A stretch of DNA of 47,898 bases from Pseudomonadales bacterium (GTDB lineage: Bacteria > Pseudomonadota > Gammaproteobacteria > Pseudomonadales > Azotimanducaceae): assembly GCA_016779565.1 (NCBI GenBank), contig JADHNJ010000016.1:1-47898 (forward strand). The letters are read 5' to 3'. Of this stretch, positions 7,646-14,941 are shown piece by piece; the first letter of the stretch is position 1, and the number at the start of each line of letters is the position of its first letter. The position numbers and the translations under genes are program-made. The notes beneath the pieces are model-generated. The model was not told the DNA's origin and did no database searches. It worked only from the letters and a program-made list of their open reading frames with translations.

Positions 7646-8525
7646 ATCAGCAGCCCTTATTTTCAGCACGCTCAGTCTCCTAGCCTGCGAATCGCTGCGG
7701 GTAATCGACATCCCCTCAAACAATCAAAATAGCCGAGTCAATCACCTCGTCATTCATTTTACTTCGGAGGATTTCACGACTTCTCTAGAAGCGTTGACGA
7801 AACCATCAAGCCGGCCGGTAAGCGCCCATTACCTAATTCCACACACCCTCGATCCGACTTACTCCCATGCCTCGGTGCGAGTTTATCGGCTGGTTGAAGA
7901 ACACAACCGCGCCTGGCACGCCGGGAAAAGTCAGTGGTTTCGCGAACAATCACTCAACGATCGGTCCATAGGCATTGAACTTGTTAATCGATCCAGCTGT
8001 GGCCCGGATCAAACTGAAAGCGGTCAGCTTTATCCCTTAGCAGAGGTATGCCAATTTAAACCCTACCCCGAGGCTCAAATTCAAGCGTTAATAAAACTGA
8101 TGTCCGGCATAGTAAGCCGACATCCAGAAATCACACCACTTAACATTGTAGGGCATGCTGACATCGCTCCTGACCGCAAAGTTGATCCAGGGCCTTTGTT
8201 TCCCTGGCAGCGGTTATACGAGGCAGGGTTCGGCGCATGGTACTTAGAACATGATCTGCAATTTTATCGCGACTTAGTTGAACGCAAACCGCTGAGCATC
8301 GCTGCCGCACAAGCGGCGCTCCTTAGAATCGGCTACCCAATTGAGCTCAGCGGCGTTGAGGATGCAACATCGCAAAGGGTCGTTAGGGCATTTCAAATGC
8401 GCTATAGACCAAAAGCCTACTCCGGCATCTTAGACTCGGAAACCATTGCAATCGCCTTGGCGCTCCTCAATCGCTATCGACCGATGCTGCTATCTGAGAT
8501 TGCTGTACCAACCCACACCAATTAA
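7635..8525 (+). CDS. AmiD-like N-acetylmuramoyl-L-alanine amidase, lipoprotein
   Basis: From the ATG at 7635 the product has 296 residues and begins with a lipoprotein signal (MPIRSAALIFSTLSLLAC), so Cys18 should be lipidated. The same frame opens upstream, but only this start gives a signal peptide. The Amidase_2 domain runs from about residue 35 to 200. Predicted zinc ligands are His41 (in VIHF), His174 and Asp184 (in GHADIAPDRKVDPGP), with a Glu in GIELVN near residue 115. A C-terminal peptidoglycan-binding-like segment (about 215-285, ALLRIGYPIELSG...VVRAFQMRY) follows, the layout of E. coli AmiD. It should cleave the amide bond between MurNAc and L-Ala in periplasmic muropeptides. It overlaps the symporter by 11 bases. 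Confidence 0.9.
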   Translation: MPIRSAALIFSTLSLLACESLRVIDIPSNNQNSRVNHLVIHFTSEDFTTSLEALTKPSSRPVSAHYLIPHTLDPTYSHASVRVYRLVEEHNRAWHAGKSQWFREQSLNDRSIGIELVNRSSCGPDQTESGQLYPLAEVCQFKPYPEAQIQALIKLMSGIVSRHPEITPLNIVGHADIAPDRKVDPGPLFPWQRLYEAGFGAWYLEHDLQFYRDLVERKPLSIAAAQAALLRIGYPIELSGVEDATSQRVVRAFQMRYRPKAYSGILDSETIAIALALLNRYRPMLLSEIAVPTHTN

Positions 8526-8544
8526 TCAAAGCATCAAGCGCCTG

Positions 8545-9003
8545 CTACTCCTCGCTCGGTCGGCACTCAAAAACGGGTATTTGACGCTCTGTTCGGGTGC
8601 GGTAAGTCTCATAATCAGGATAACATTCCACACACCGCTGCCAGGCCTTATCGCGAGCAGCACCCGCTAGTACTTCGGCGGTCATTGACCTTCGGACACC
8701 CTCGGCCTCAATGATTACTTTGGGGTTTGCCGTTAAGTTGTAAAACCAAACAGGATGTCTCGGTGCGCCTCCTTGAGACGCGACCAAGTAGATCCTATCC
8801 CCCTCCGGGACATACATCAGGGGAATCCTAATGCGCTTTCCTGAGCGTCTACCCATCGTTTCGACCAAACATATGGGTCGTCCCGCTAAGCGATTCATCA
8901 ATCGACCACCCGACCCGCGATAGACCCAAACATTGATGCGAGTGAAGAGTTTCAACAACCATCGAGGAGGTAAAAAATCTGCTTTCAATTTCGTTTCAGG
9001 CAC
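8545..9003 (-). CDS. DUF385 (deazaflavin-dependent nitroreductase-like) protein
   Basis: This 152-residue protein starts at a GTG (9003) with AGAGGA about ten bases upstream. It shows the split beta-barrel signature of the F420-binding Ddn/DUF385 family: an N-terminal amphipathic helix (LLKLFTRINVWVYRGSGGRLMNRLAGRPICLVET), then GRRSGKRIRIPLMYVPEGDRIYLVAS, GGAPRHPVWFYNLTANP and a C-terminal PDYETYRTRTERQIPVFEC. Known members reduce substrates with coenzyme F420 in actinobacteria; proteobacterial members may use another flavin or only bind hydrophobic ligands. It is the last gene of a probable minus-strand operon with the amidohydrolase and GMC oxidoreductase, 276 bases downstream of the former, so co-transcription is uncertain. 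Confidence 0.85.
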   Translation of the reverse strand: MPETKLKADFLPPRWLLKLFTRINVWVYRGSGGRLMNRLAGRPICLVETMGRRSGKRIRIPLMYVPEGDRIYLVASQGGAPRHPVWFYNLTANPKVIIEAEGVRRSMTAEVLAGAARDKAWQRCVECYPDYETYRTRTERQIPVFECRPSEE

Positions 9004-9172
9004 CTGTTCTCTATCCTCTTTTTACTCACCACGATGGGCCGCAAAACCGCTGAAGATAAACTGCCCCAGAAACTCTATGCCCAGCCTATACGGCCATAGG
9101 CTTAATCGCAGGCAGCCAAAAAGGCCAATCTAGCCGACAGCCCCGGGGTTACTCAGCGAGGGCTTCAACGCT

Positions 9173-9190
9173 CACCCTAGCGGCAGGGTG
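9173..9190. repeat. Short hairpin between amidohydrolase and DUF385 genes
   Basis: CACCCT (9173-9178) and AGGGTG (9185-9190) form a 6-bp stem with a 6-base loop, about 90 bases past the amidohydrolase stop on the minus strand. No T-run follows on either strand. It may weaken read-through or be incidental. Confidence 0.25.
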
Positions 9191-9279
9191 TAACGGTTTG
9201 CCGGTAAGGCCTTTACTCAACGTCTAATCGCTCACACAGGCCTCGATCACCATCGGTAATCGGATACAGCAGTTGGTAA

Positions 9280-10281
9280 TCATAGGCGATAAATACGGGC
9301 TGCGGTGTCATGGAAAAGCGCTTTTTTCTCTGCGGGCGACGCATCAATAACCAATTTTTTAAAGGTATTCCAAAGCACTTGGTAAGAACAGCTCTGTCGG
9401 TCCACCGGAAAATTACTTTCAAACATGCAACGATCGACACCAAACACCTCGATCGCAAACCGATAGTAATCGCCGGTCAGAGCTTTTAACTCATCGGAGC
9501 TCGGGGGTTTGCGGCGCTTATGCAACTGAAACCCATTGACTGGCATAACAAGCCCCCCTAGCTTAACCGCAACATTTGGACGTAGCGCTAATGCAGAAAT
9601 GCTTTTTTGCCAATGCTCAAAGACTTCTCTCGCCCGGCCTGCATAGGGACCGATGCCAAGTGGGCCTCCGAAGTGATCCAAAATGATTTGTGTATCTGGA
9701 AAAGCATCTGCAAGGTCGGCCAAAGCGGTAATTTGCGGGTGATACAACCAAGCATCAAAGCTCAAACCACGTGGTGCCAGCATCCCAAATCCCTGACGAA
9801 ATTCGCTCGAGGCCATTAGTTGCTCACTAGGATTGCTGTGAGAATTTCTAATAGCATCGCTTGGATGCCATCCAAGGGCGTGCCGTATGCCTCTAAACCG
9901 CCCGCTCGCATGTATATGAGCATCCAAAACGTCGCCCACTCGCGACCCTAAACTTAAATCCGCGAACCCGACGATACCGGCGGCTATGCGCACTGCGCCA
10001 TAGTGGCCACTAGCAGACATCGCAGCGACCCCGTTGACGAATTCGGTTTCCCCAACAGGGGCCATCGCCTCGCTAGCAACCCTGTTGTACATACTGGCGC
10101 ATTCAACAAAAACAGTACTTGCAATCCTGTGGCCACTATCAAGATCTGCCTTAAATTCGTCTAACAAATAACGATGGTTTTGATGATCCCAGAGGTGATG
10201 ATGTGGGTCACATATCTCAAGATCAGGATCAAGGATCGGTTCTTGCCATTGATCCAACCAAGTTTGATTCTGATAGCCCAT
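9280..10281 (-). CDS. Metal-dependent amidohydrolase (Amidohydro_2, TIM-barrel)
   Basis: The product is 333 residues. The N-terminal metal motif is DPHHHLW (residues 25-31). ILDHFGGP carries the His of a later strand and CMFESNFPVD near residue 290 is the C-terminal barrel motif, where an Asn replaces the Asp of the more common SDWP form, as in one known subgroup. This family hydrolyses lactones or decarboxylates small organic acids (for example L-fuconolactonase-like enzymes). The substrate here is unknown. AGAGGT precedes the ATG. It follows the GMC oxidoreductase gene by 71 bases on the same strand; an alcohol or sugar oxidised to a lactone and then hydrolysed would fit, but this is inference. 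Confidence 0.88.
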   Translation of the reverse strand: MGYQNQTWLDQWQEPILDPDLEICDPHHHLWDHQNHRYLLDEFKADLDSGHRIASTVFVECASMYNRVASEAMAPVGETEFVNGVAAMSASGHYGAVRIAAGIVGFADLSLGSRVGDVLDAHIHASGRFRGIRHALGWHPSDAIRNSHSNPSEQLMASSEFRQGFGMLAPRGLSFDAWLYHPQITALADLADAFPDTQIILDHFGGPLGIGPYAGRAREVFEHWQKSISALALRPNVAVKLGGLVMPVNGFQLHKRRKPPSSDELKALTGDYYRFAIEVFGVDRCMFESNFPVDRQSCSYQVLWNTFKKLVIDASPAEKKALFHDTAARIYRL

Positions 10282-10352
10282 AAATACCTCTTTATGTTTC
10301 AGTGGTCACGAACATCGAGATGGCTAGCGTATCAAACGACATAGCACCGGGC

Positions 10353-11936
10353 TTAAGATGCTAGCATTTCAGCCGAAATCTTCTCAGCCATCATCATCAC
10401 TACCGCGTTTAAATTGCCATTCGTAATCTCGGGCATGAGACTCGCATCGACGACACGAAGCCCTCGAACACCACGAACCTGGCCGTTGGGCGTGGTCACA
10501 GCATCTACATCATCGCCCATCCTGCAGGTGCCACAAGGGTGGTAGGCGCTTTCACCATGCTCGGCTACAAACGCCGCAACATCGACAGCACCTGGCCTTA
10601 TTTCTTTACCCGCTAAGCCCTTGAAACTCGCACTCAAGGCCACCTCTCTAGCAATTTCGATACCCCTTGCCATGACCTTTTGATCTTGCTCGGTGCTGTT
10701 GTAGTTAAACACAATGTTTGGTGCGCTAAGCGGATCACTCGTTGCCAAACTAACCCAACCTCTGCTGGTTGGTTTCATGGGCCCAACATGCATTTGGAAA
10801 CCGTGCCCGCGATGGGCCGCCTTGCCGTCATAATCCATCGCGACCGGTAAAAAATGAAACTGCAAGTCAGGGTAGCCATAGTCAAAGCCACTTCTGAGGA
10901 ATGCACCAGTATGAAAATGGTTTGTTGCACCAGCGCCCCGCTTGGCTAAATACCACTCAATGCCAACACCTAACTGCCTTAAACCATGAGTTGACGGGTA
11001 AATCGACACCGGCTGCAAACACTTTGTTTGAATGTAAACTTCAAGATGATCCTGAAGATTTTGGCCCACCGCATCGATTGGACTACGACAGGGAATATCA
11101 AACTGCTTCAGCGCCTTCTCCGGCCCGATTCCAGAGAGCATCAACAATTGAGGCGATTTAATCGCGCCGGCGGACACGATCACCTCTTGATGCGCCTTAA
11201 ATTGACCTACCCTCCCTGATCGATAGGTTTTGACGCCAATGACCCGGTCACCGCTAAACTCAAGACCCAAAACCTCAGTCTGAGTTATAACCGTCAAGCC
11301 CGAGCGGTCGATCTCAGGGTCACCGCGAAGGTAGGCACGCGCAGCGCTTTGTCTAATACCGTCTGCCACATTCCGATCAAAAGGACCAAAGCCTTCTTGC
11401 TGGGCGCCATTAAAATCGTTGGTAACTCCATACCCCAACAACTCACCGGCCTCCAACCAAGCCTGATTCAAGGGAGAGGAAACATCGCCATTGGTCACGC
11501 GAACCGGCCCCTCTAAACCCCGGTAACTTGGATCGCCGCCCGCTTTCGTCTCGCTACGCTTAAAGTGAGGTAACACCTCTTCATACGACCAACCCGAAGC
11601 CCCGAGCGTCGCCCAACGATTAAAATCTTCCGAATTACCACGAACAAAGATCATGCCGTTAATCGATGAAGAGCCACCCAATACCTTACCCCTTGGGCAA
11701 TACAATCGACGGTTACCTAGCTTAGCTTCTGGTTCTGATGAAAAAGCCCAGTTGTAACGCGTTGATTTCAACACCAACGACAGCGCAGCTGGCATCTGAA
11801 GCCTAAAATCCCAAGCAGGATCAGCACGACCAGCTTCAATTAATAACACACGATATTTTCGCGCCAATCGCGCTGCCATAACACAGCCAGCTGACCCTGC
11901 ACCGATGACAATATAATCGTACTCAGATTCAATCAT
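10353..11936 (-). CDS. GMC-family FAD-dependent oxidoreductase (choline/alcohol dehydrogenase-like)
   Basis: This 527-residue enzyme has an N-terminal Rossmann FAD-binding motif, YIVIGAGSAGCVMAARLA (residues about 8-25), the GMC signature GKVLGGSSSINGMIFVRG near residue 80-100 and the second signature VSAGAIKSPQLLMLSGIG. The catalytic His is His466 in AYHPCGTCRMG, with the partner Asn in EITNGNLNA. The length matches choline dehydrogenases and related alcohol dehydrogenases. It oxidises a primary or secondary alcohol using FAD; the acceptor would be quinone or oxygen. AGGTGA lies ahead of the ATG. It is the first clear gene of the minus-strand cluster with the amidohydrolase. No betaine-synthesis neighbours (betB, betI) are present, so a choline role is not supported by context. 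Confidence 0.92.
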   Translation of the reverse strand: MIESEYDYIVIGAGSAGCVMAARLARKYRVLLIEAGRADPAWDFRLQMPAALSLVLKSTRYNWAFSSEPEAKLGNRRLYCPRGKVLGGSSSINGMIFVRGNSEDFNRWATLGASGWSYEEVLPHFKRSETKAGGDPSYRGLEGPVRVTNGDVSSPLNQAWLEAGELLGYGVTNDFNGAQQEGFGPFDRNVADGIRQSAARAYLRGDPEIDRSGLTVITQTEVLGLEFSGDRVIGVKTYRSGRVGQFKAHQEVIVSAGAIKSPQLLMLSGIGPEKALKQFDIPCRSPIDAVGQNLQDHLEVYIQTKCLQPVSIYPSTHGLRQLGVGIEWYLAKRGAGATNHFHTGAFLRSGFDYGYPDLQFHFLPVAMDYDGKAAHRGHGFQMHVGPMKPTSRGWVSLATSDPLSAPNIVFNYNSTEQDQKVMARGIEIAREVALSASFKGLAGKEIRPGAVDVAAFVAEHGESAYHPCGTCRMGDDVDAVTTPNGQVRGVRGLRVVDASLMPEITNGNLNAVVMMMAEKISAEMLAS

Positions 11937-11942
11937 TTTTTA

Positions 11943-12137
11943 TCACCTGAACCTACGACTGAGTGCGTCGAGCATAAGCTCAGCAGCACATTGCTCAGCA
12001 CAGCTGTCGCCAGGCACATTCGCGGCAACAGCGACTTTTGATAAGCCTTCATCATGGGCACCGAGTTTAACGCTGGCTTGGGCTGCGACCAAGGAAAATA
12101 GCCGTCGATGATCAATAACGGTTAATATCTTACCCAA
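11943..12137 (-). CDS. Possible small protein upstream of the GMC gene
   Basis: A 64-codon frame starts at TTG (12137) and ends with a TGA at 11943, inside the ribosome binding site of the GMC gene. The sequence looks protein-like (SLVAAQASVKLGAHDEG, CAEQCAAELMLDALSRR) and tight spacing would fit translational coupling. I recognise no family, there is no ATG and no good Shine-Dalgarno, and it faces away from the carbonic anhydrase gene. It could be a small protein, the tail of a degraded gene, or chance. Confidence 0.25.
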   Translation of the reverse strand: MGKILTVIDHRRLFSLVAAQASVKLGAHDEGLSKVAVAANVPGDSCAEQCAAELMLDALSRRFR

Positions 12138-12184
12138 CTGTGAACCCTAAAATTGTGCACATAAGACCATTGCAGGAGACGCTT

Positions 12185-12784
12185 ATGACAGAGGCCGATA
12201 CCATTCTGACCGCATTAATTGACGGCAATGATCGATTTAGACAGGGGCGTTCGACCCCAAAGCTTTGGCAGGGCGCTGAGACCCTTCAGTCGCAAAATCC
12301 CAAGGCAATTATACTTGGGTGCTCTGATTCAAGAGTTCCAGTAGAAATCATCTTTGACCAAGGTCCGGGCGATTTGTTCGTTATCCGAGTCGCCGGCAAT
12401 ATTGTTGCCCCCTCGCAAATTGGTAGTGTGGAATTCGCAGTCCTGCAGTTTAACGTACCGTTGGTCATTGTCATGGGTCATACTCGCTGCGGCGCTATTA
12501 ACGCCACACTCGACGTGCTGCAATCTGCTGAGCGCGCGACCGCTGGAAGTCTCGGATCTATCGTTGATCGAGTCCTACCTAATATCGCTCACCTTGTATC
12601 TGACGCCACCGATAGCGACTCAGAAACCCTAAGCCATCTATGCATGCAAGCCAATGTTGGCGCGGCTGTAAGCCAGCTGAAGCTAGGTTCAGAGGTGCTC
12701 GCGGCGCGAGCAGAATCTGGAGAACTGTCGATCTGCGGCGCTTTCTATGACCTTAGCAAAGGTGAAGTTGTCTGGCTTAACTAG
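12185..12784 (+). CDS. Beta-class carbonic anhydrase
   Basis: The protein has 199 residues from the ATG at 12185, preceded by GCAGGAG with 6-base spacing; the frame stays open to a GTG at 12140, which is less likely. Zinc ligands are Cys46 (GCSDSRVP), His99 and Cys102 (MGHTRCGA), with Asp48 and Arg50 forming the conserved Asp-Arg dyad. It interconverts CO2 and bicarbonate in the cytoplasm. Bicarbonate is the co-substrate of biotin carboxylases such as the fusion encoded at 32-37 kb, though the genes are far apart. It is divergent from the GMC cluster and appears to stand alone. Confidence 0.93.
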   Translation: MTEADTILTALIDGNDRFRQGRSTPKLWQGAETLQSQNPKAIILGCSDSRVPVEIIFDQGPGDLFVIRVAGNIVAPSQIGSVEFAVLQFNVPLVIVMGHTRCGAINATLDVLQSAERATAGSLGSIVDRVLPNIAHLVSDATDSDSETLSHLCMQANVGAAVSQLKLGSEVLAARAESGELSICGAFYDLSKGEVVWLN

Positions 12785-12943
12785 CTGCCCTAACGTTCCG
12801 CGGCTTTATTGTTGCCTAGCTCGCATCATCCACGCTCAAACTGCTTTATCTTTAGCCCAGGCCGCGAGCGCACCTTTTTGCTCGCTGGGAAGGCTTTTGT
12901 TCCAACGAGGGTGCCTTCTGAAGCATCTTGCAAACCAGAGGTC

Positions 12944-13312
12944 TTAATTAAAGGGTGAGGCCAGACCAGCCTCCGAGAACCCCTTGCCAGCTAGGATGTG
13001 TAAATGCAAGTGAAAGACCGTTTGTCCTGCTGCCGCACCGTTATTGATCACTAAACGAAAGGCATCGGCGCAACCGAGCAGACCTGCCACCTTACCAGCG
13101 ACCAACAAAAGATGACCTAACAACGCTTGATGAGTGTCATTGGCATCGACCAGTTTCGGAATCTTTACCCGTGGAATGATTAACACGTGGGTTGGCGCTT
13201 GAGGATTGATATCCTTGATGACAATCGCTTGATCATCTTCATAAATCATTTCAGAGGGAATCTCTCCGGCCATGATGCGCTCAAAAATAGATGGGTCGTT
13301 ATTGGCTGTCAC
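12944..13312 (-). CDS. HIT-family nucleotide-binding hydrolase
   Basis: A GTG at 13312 preceded by AGGAGGG (6-base spacing) gives 122 residues beginning MTANNDPSIFERIMAGEIPS, the normal start of HIT proteins. The frame extends to 13393 but the added residues look non-homologous. The histidine triad is FHLHLHIL, and VLIIPRVKI and DAFRLVINNGAAAGQTV are typical flanks. Bacterial HinT-like proteins hydrolyse adenosine phosphoramidates and acyl-adenylates in the cytoplasm. It is convergent with the carbonic anhydrase gene. Confidence 0.92.
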   Translation of the reverse strand: MTANNDPSIFERIMAGEIPSEMIYEDDQAIVIKDINPQAPTHVLIIPRVKIPKLVDANDTHQALLGHLLLVAGKVAGLLGCADAFRLVINNGAAAGQTVFHLHLHILAGKGFSEAGLASPFN

Positions 13313-13714
13313 AAATTTCCCTCCTAAAGCCAGTGCTGCACAGTAAAGAATAAAGCCTAACATACCGACCTCAAAGCTTTCTGCACATATCAAGCCTCAT
13401 AGCTTGATCAGAAGCGGCCGTTTCAGGCAACTGCTTGTGCCATAACTGCTTGAGCCATAAAAGCACGAAGATTGATGAGCGGTTTTTAAACGCCGGCTGA
13501 GGTCGAGACACCGGCTGGGCTTATGTTGCACGACCTCACCCGCCCAACAAAACAAAATGGCTACCAAAGTCTGCACAAGACCCCAATCAATCACTTGTCG
13601 TCGAGCCCCGCACCCAGCCATTTTACAGAGTCGGTTCGACGCCAAGCAGCAGGCTCCTGTTTAACATCCTATAGCTTTTGCGCTTAATTTCCGCTCAAGC
13701 AATAGCGCGCTATT
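13313..13714. other. Intergenic region with a 15-bp tandem duplication
   Basis: These 400 bases lie between the HIT start and the end of the MarR-GNAT gene, both on the minus strand. The one feature seen is the duplication at 13429-13458. An 82-codon minus-strand frame (13397-13645) resembles no family and has no clear ribosome binding site. Confidence 0.4.
13429..13458. repeat. Tandem 15-bp duplication
   Basis: AACTGCTTGTGCCAT (13429-13443) is followed directly by AACTGCTTGAGCCAT (13444-13458), one mismatch. It lies in the gap upstream of the HIT gene and looks like a recent slippage product. Confidence 0.6.
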
Positions 13715-14647
13715 TCAGCGCAAAAATTTGCGCATTTTAATATTGCCCCGAGCGTAGTCTGAGCTTTCGCCTGTAGAGGTGGTCTCAAATCCTAATGCCT
13801 TATACAAACCGATGGCAGGGTGAAGCTGGGTATTGGATTCGAGCACGATCTCTTGGTAACCCGCTGCTCTGGCTTCTGCAATAATAGCCTCGGCAATTTG
13901 CCGACCGATACCAAAACCCTGGAAATCCTCTTGAACCGCCATTTTTGCCAGTTCCGCGCAACTATCATCGATATGGATCAGTGCACAAGCACCCACAGTG
14001 ACGCCAGTCTGGGTAACCGCAAAGAGTATTTTCCCGCCAGGTTTAATAATCGTTGCCTCTGGGTCTTTAAACTGTGCAGCATCTTTGGGCTCAATGCTAA
14101 AGTACTGCTCTATCCAATGCCGGTTCAGCAATTCAAAATCCGGCTTAAATTCTGGCGAGTACGGGTAAATATCTATCACTGATATCCTTTTAAGGGCTTT
14201 ATCGACAAGCGCTTCAGAGTTCAACATATCCTCCCACTTCGATAACACACGCAACAAGTCAGCCGGTGCCAAACGCTCGAAAACCAATTGCTCGTAAAGC
14301 TGTTGGTGGGCAAAAATACCCTGAAATACATACCTTCCATGAGAAGTGAGCGCTAACAGACGCCGCCTTTTATCCCGACGATCTCGAAAATCTGCAAGCG
14401 TGCCCTCGGCGATCATGCGTTTTGCAATTTGCAAAACTGCTGGATGAGATACCCCCAACTGCTGACTCAGAGCCACGATGGAAGTTGGGCCAGATTGTCT
14501 CAAGATGCACCCTAACCGAACCCAGCCTGCCTCAAAGAGGAGCGGTTGCGAGCCAGAACGTCCACTTCCCGCCGTCCACTGTCGGCCGTAAACGGCCTCT
14601 GTCACGTCCAATAAACTTCGGATCTGCCCTGATTTGGAATCGCCCAT
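13715..14647 (-). CDS. MarR-family regulator fused to a GNAT acetyltransferase
   Basis: The product is 310 residues with two modules. Residues about 35-150 are a MarR winged helix: SIVALSQQLGVSHPAVLQIA is the recognition region and DRRDKRRRLLALTSHGR the wing. Residues about 165-310 are a GNAT domain: AELAKMAVQEDFQGFGIGRQ carries the acetyl-CoA pyrophosphate loop (Q-x-x-G-x-G) and IGLYKALGFE the C-terminal motif. Such fusions occur in proteobacteria and may couple sensing of a small molecule to its acetylation. The ATG has no clear Shine-Dalgarno and sits against a perfect palindrome (see next entry), which suggests tight autoregulation and possibly leaderless translation. The target gene is unknown; the divergent neighbours are a tiny open frame and the TauD gene. 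Confidence 0.88.
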   Translation of the reverse strand: MGDSKSGQIRSLLDVTEAVYGRQWTAGSGRSGSQPLLFEAGWVRLGCILRQSGPTSIVALSQQLGVSHPAVLQIAKRMIAEGTLADFRDRRDKRRRLLALTSHGRYVFQGIFAHQQLYEQLVFERLAPADLLRVLSKWEDMLNSEALVDKALKRISVIDIYPYSPEFKPDFELLNRHWIEQYFSIEPKDAAQFKDPEATIIKPGGKILFAVTQTGVTVGACALIHIDDSCAELAKMAVQEDFQGFGIGRQIAEAIIAEARAAGYQEIVLESNTQLHPAIGLYKALGFETTSTGESSDYARGNIKMRKFLR

Positions 14648-14648
14648 T

Positions 14649-14690
14649 TAAGTAATTACTTACCTATTATTTAGTAACATATTACTTAAA
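14649..14690. promoter_or_regulatory. Putative MarR operator: two related palindromes at the start codon
   Basis: TAAGTAATTACTTA (14649-14662) is a perfect 14-base palindrome one base upstream of the MarR-GNAT ATG. A second, imperfect dyad (TTTAGTAA at 14670-14677, TTACTTAAA at 14682-14690) repeats the same AAGTAA/TTACTT half-sites. AT-rich dyads of this size just upstream of a marR gene are typical autoregulatory operators. Confidence 0.6.
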
Positions 14691-14705
14691 TATACAGCTC
14701 GGTCA

Positions 14706-14804
14706 ATGGCGATTAGCCCTGATCAAATAGTCGATCCTAATCCTAACCCCATTGATACTGATACTAACCCCATTGAAGTGACCGATTACATTCGGGACGC
14801 ATAA
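14706..14804 (+). CDS. Possible 32-residue protein containing a 7-residue repeat
   Basis: An ATG at 14706 opens a 32-codon frame ending at TAA (14804). It contains a 21-bp tandem duplication in frame (14733-14753 and 14754-14774, 18 of 21 identical) encoding DPNPNPI then DTDTNPI. A duplication of a multiple of three within an open frame hints at coding, but there is no Shine-Dalgarno and no recognised family. It would be divergent from the MarR-GNAT gene across the operator. Confidence 0.22.
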   Translation: MAISPDQIVDPNPNPIDTDTNPIEVTDYIRDA

Positions 14805-14941
14805 CGGCAATGGCCATCGAACGAGGGAATGCGTAAACTAACCAAAACCCCTTGACACGACAGCACCCAAAACGGCAAAACTTTAGGTGGTTGTCAGCTG
14901 AAACCCTTTAGCCCAATATCGATGAGGCCTAAGCCTGCTTT

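Noticed and set aside
10353-11936. Naming the GMC enzyme BetA (choline dehydrogenase)
   Set aside because: No betB, betI or choline transporter nearby, and GMC enzymes with this length have many substrates.
13397-13645. 82-codon minus-strand frame between the HIT and MarR-GNAT genes
   Set aside because: Low-complexity Ser/Cys-rich end formed by the 15-bp duplication, no known motif and no clear start signal.
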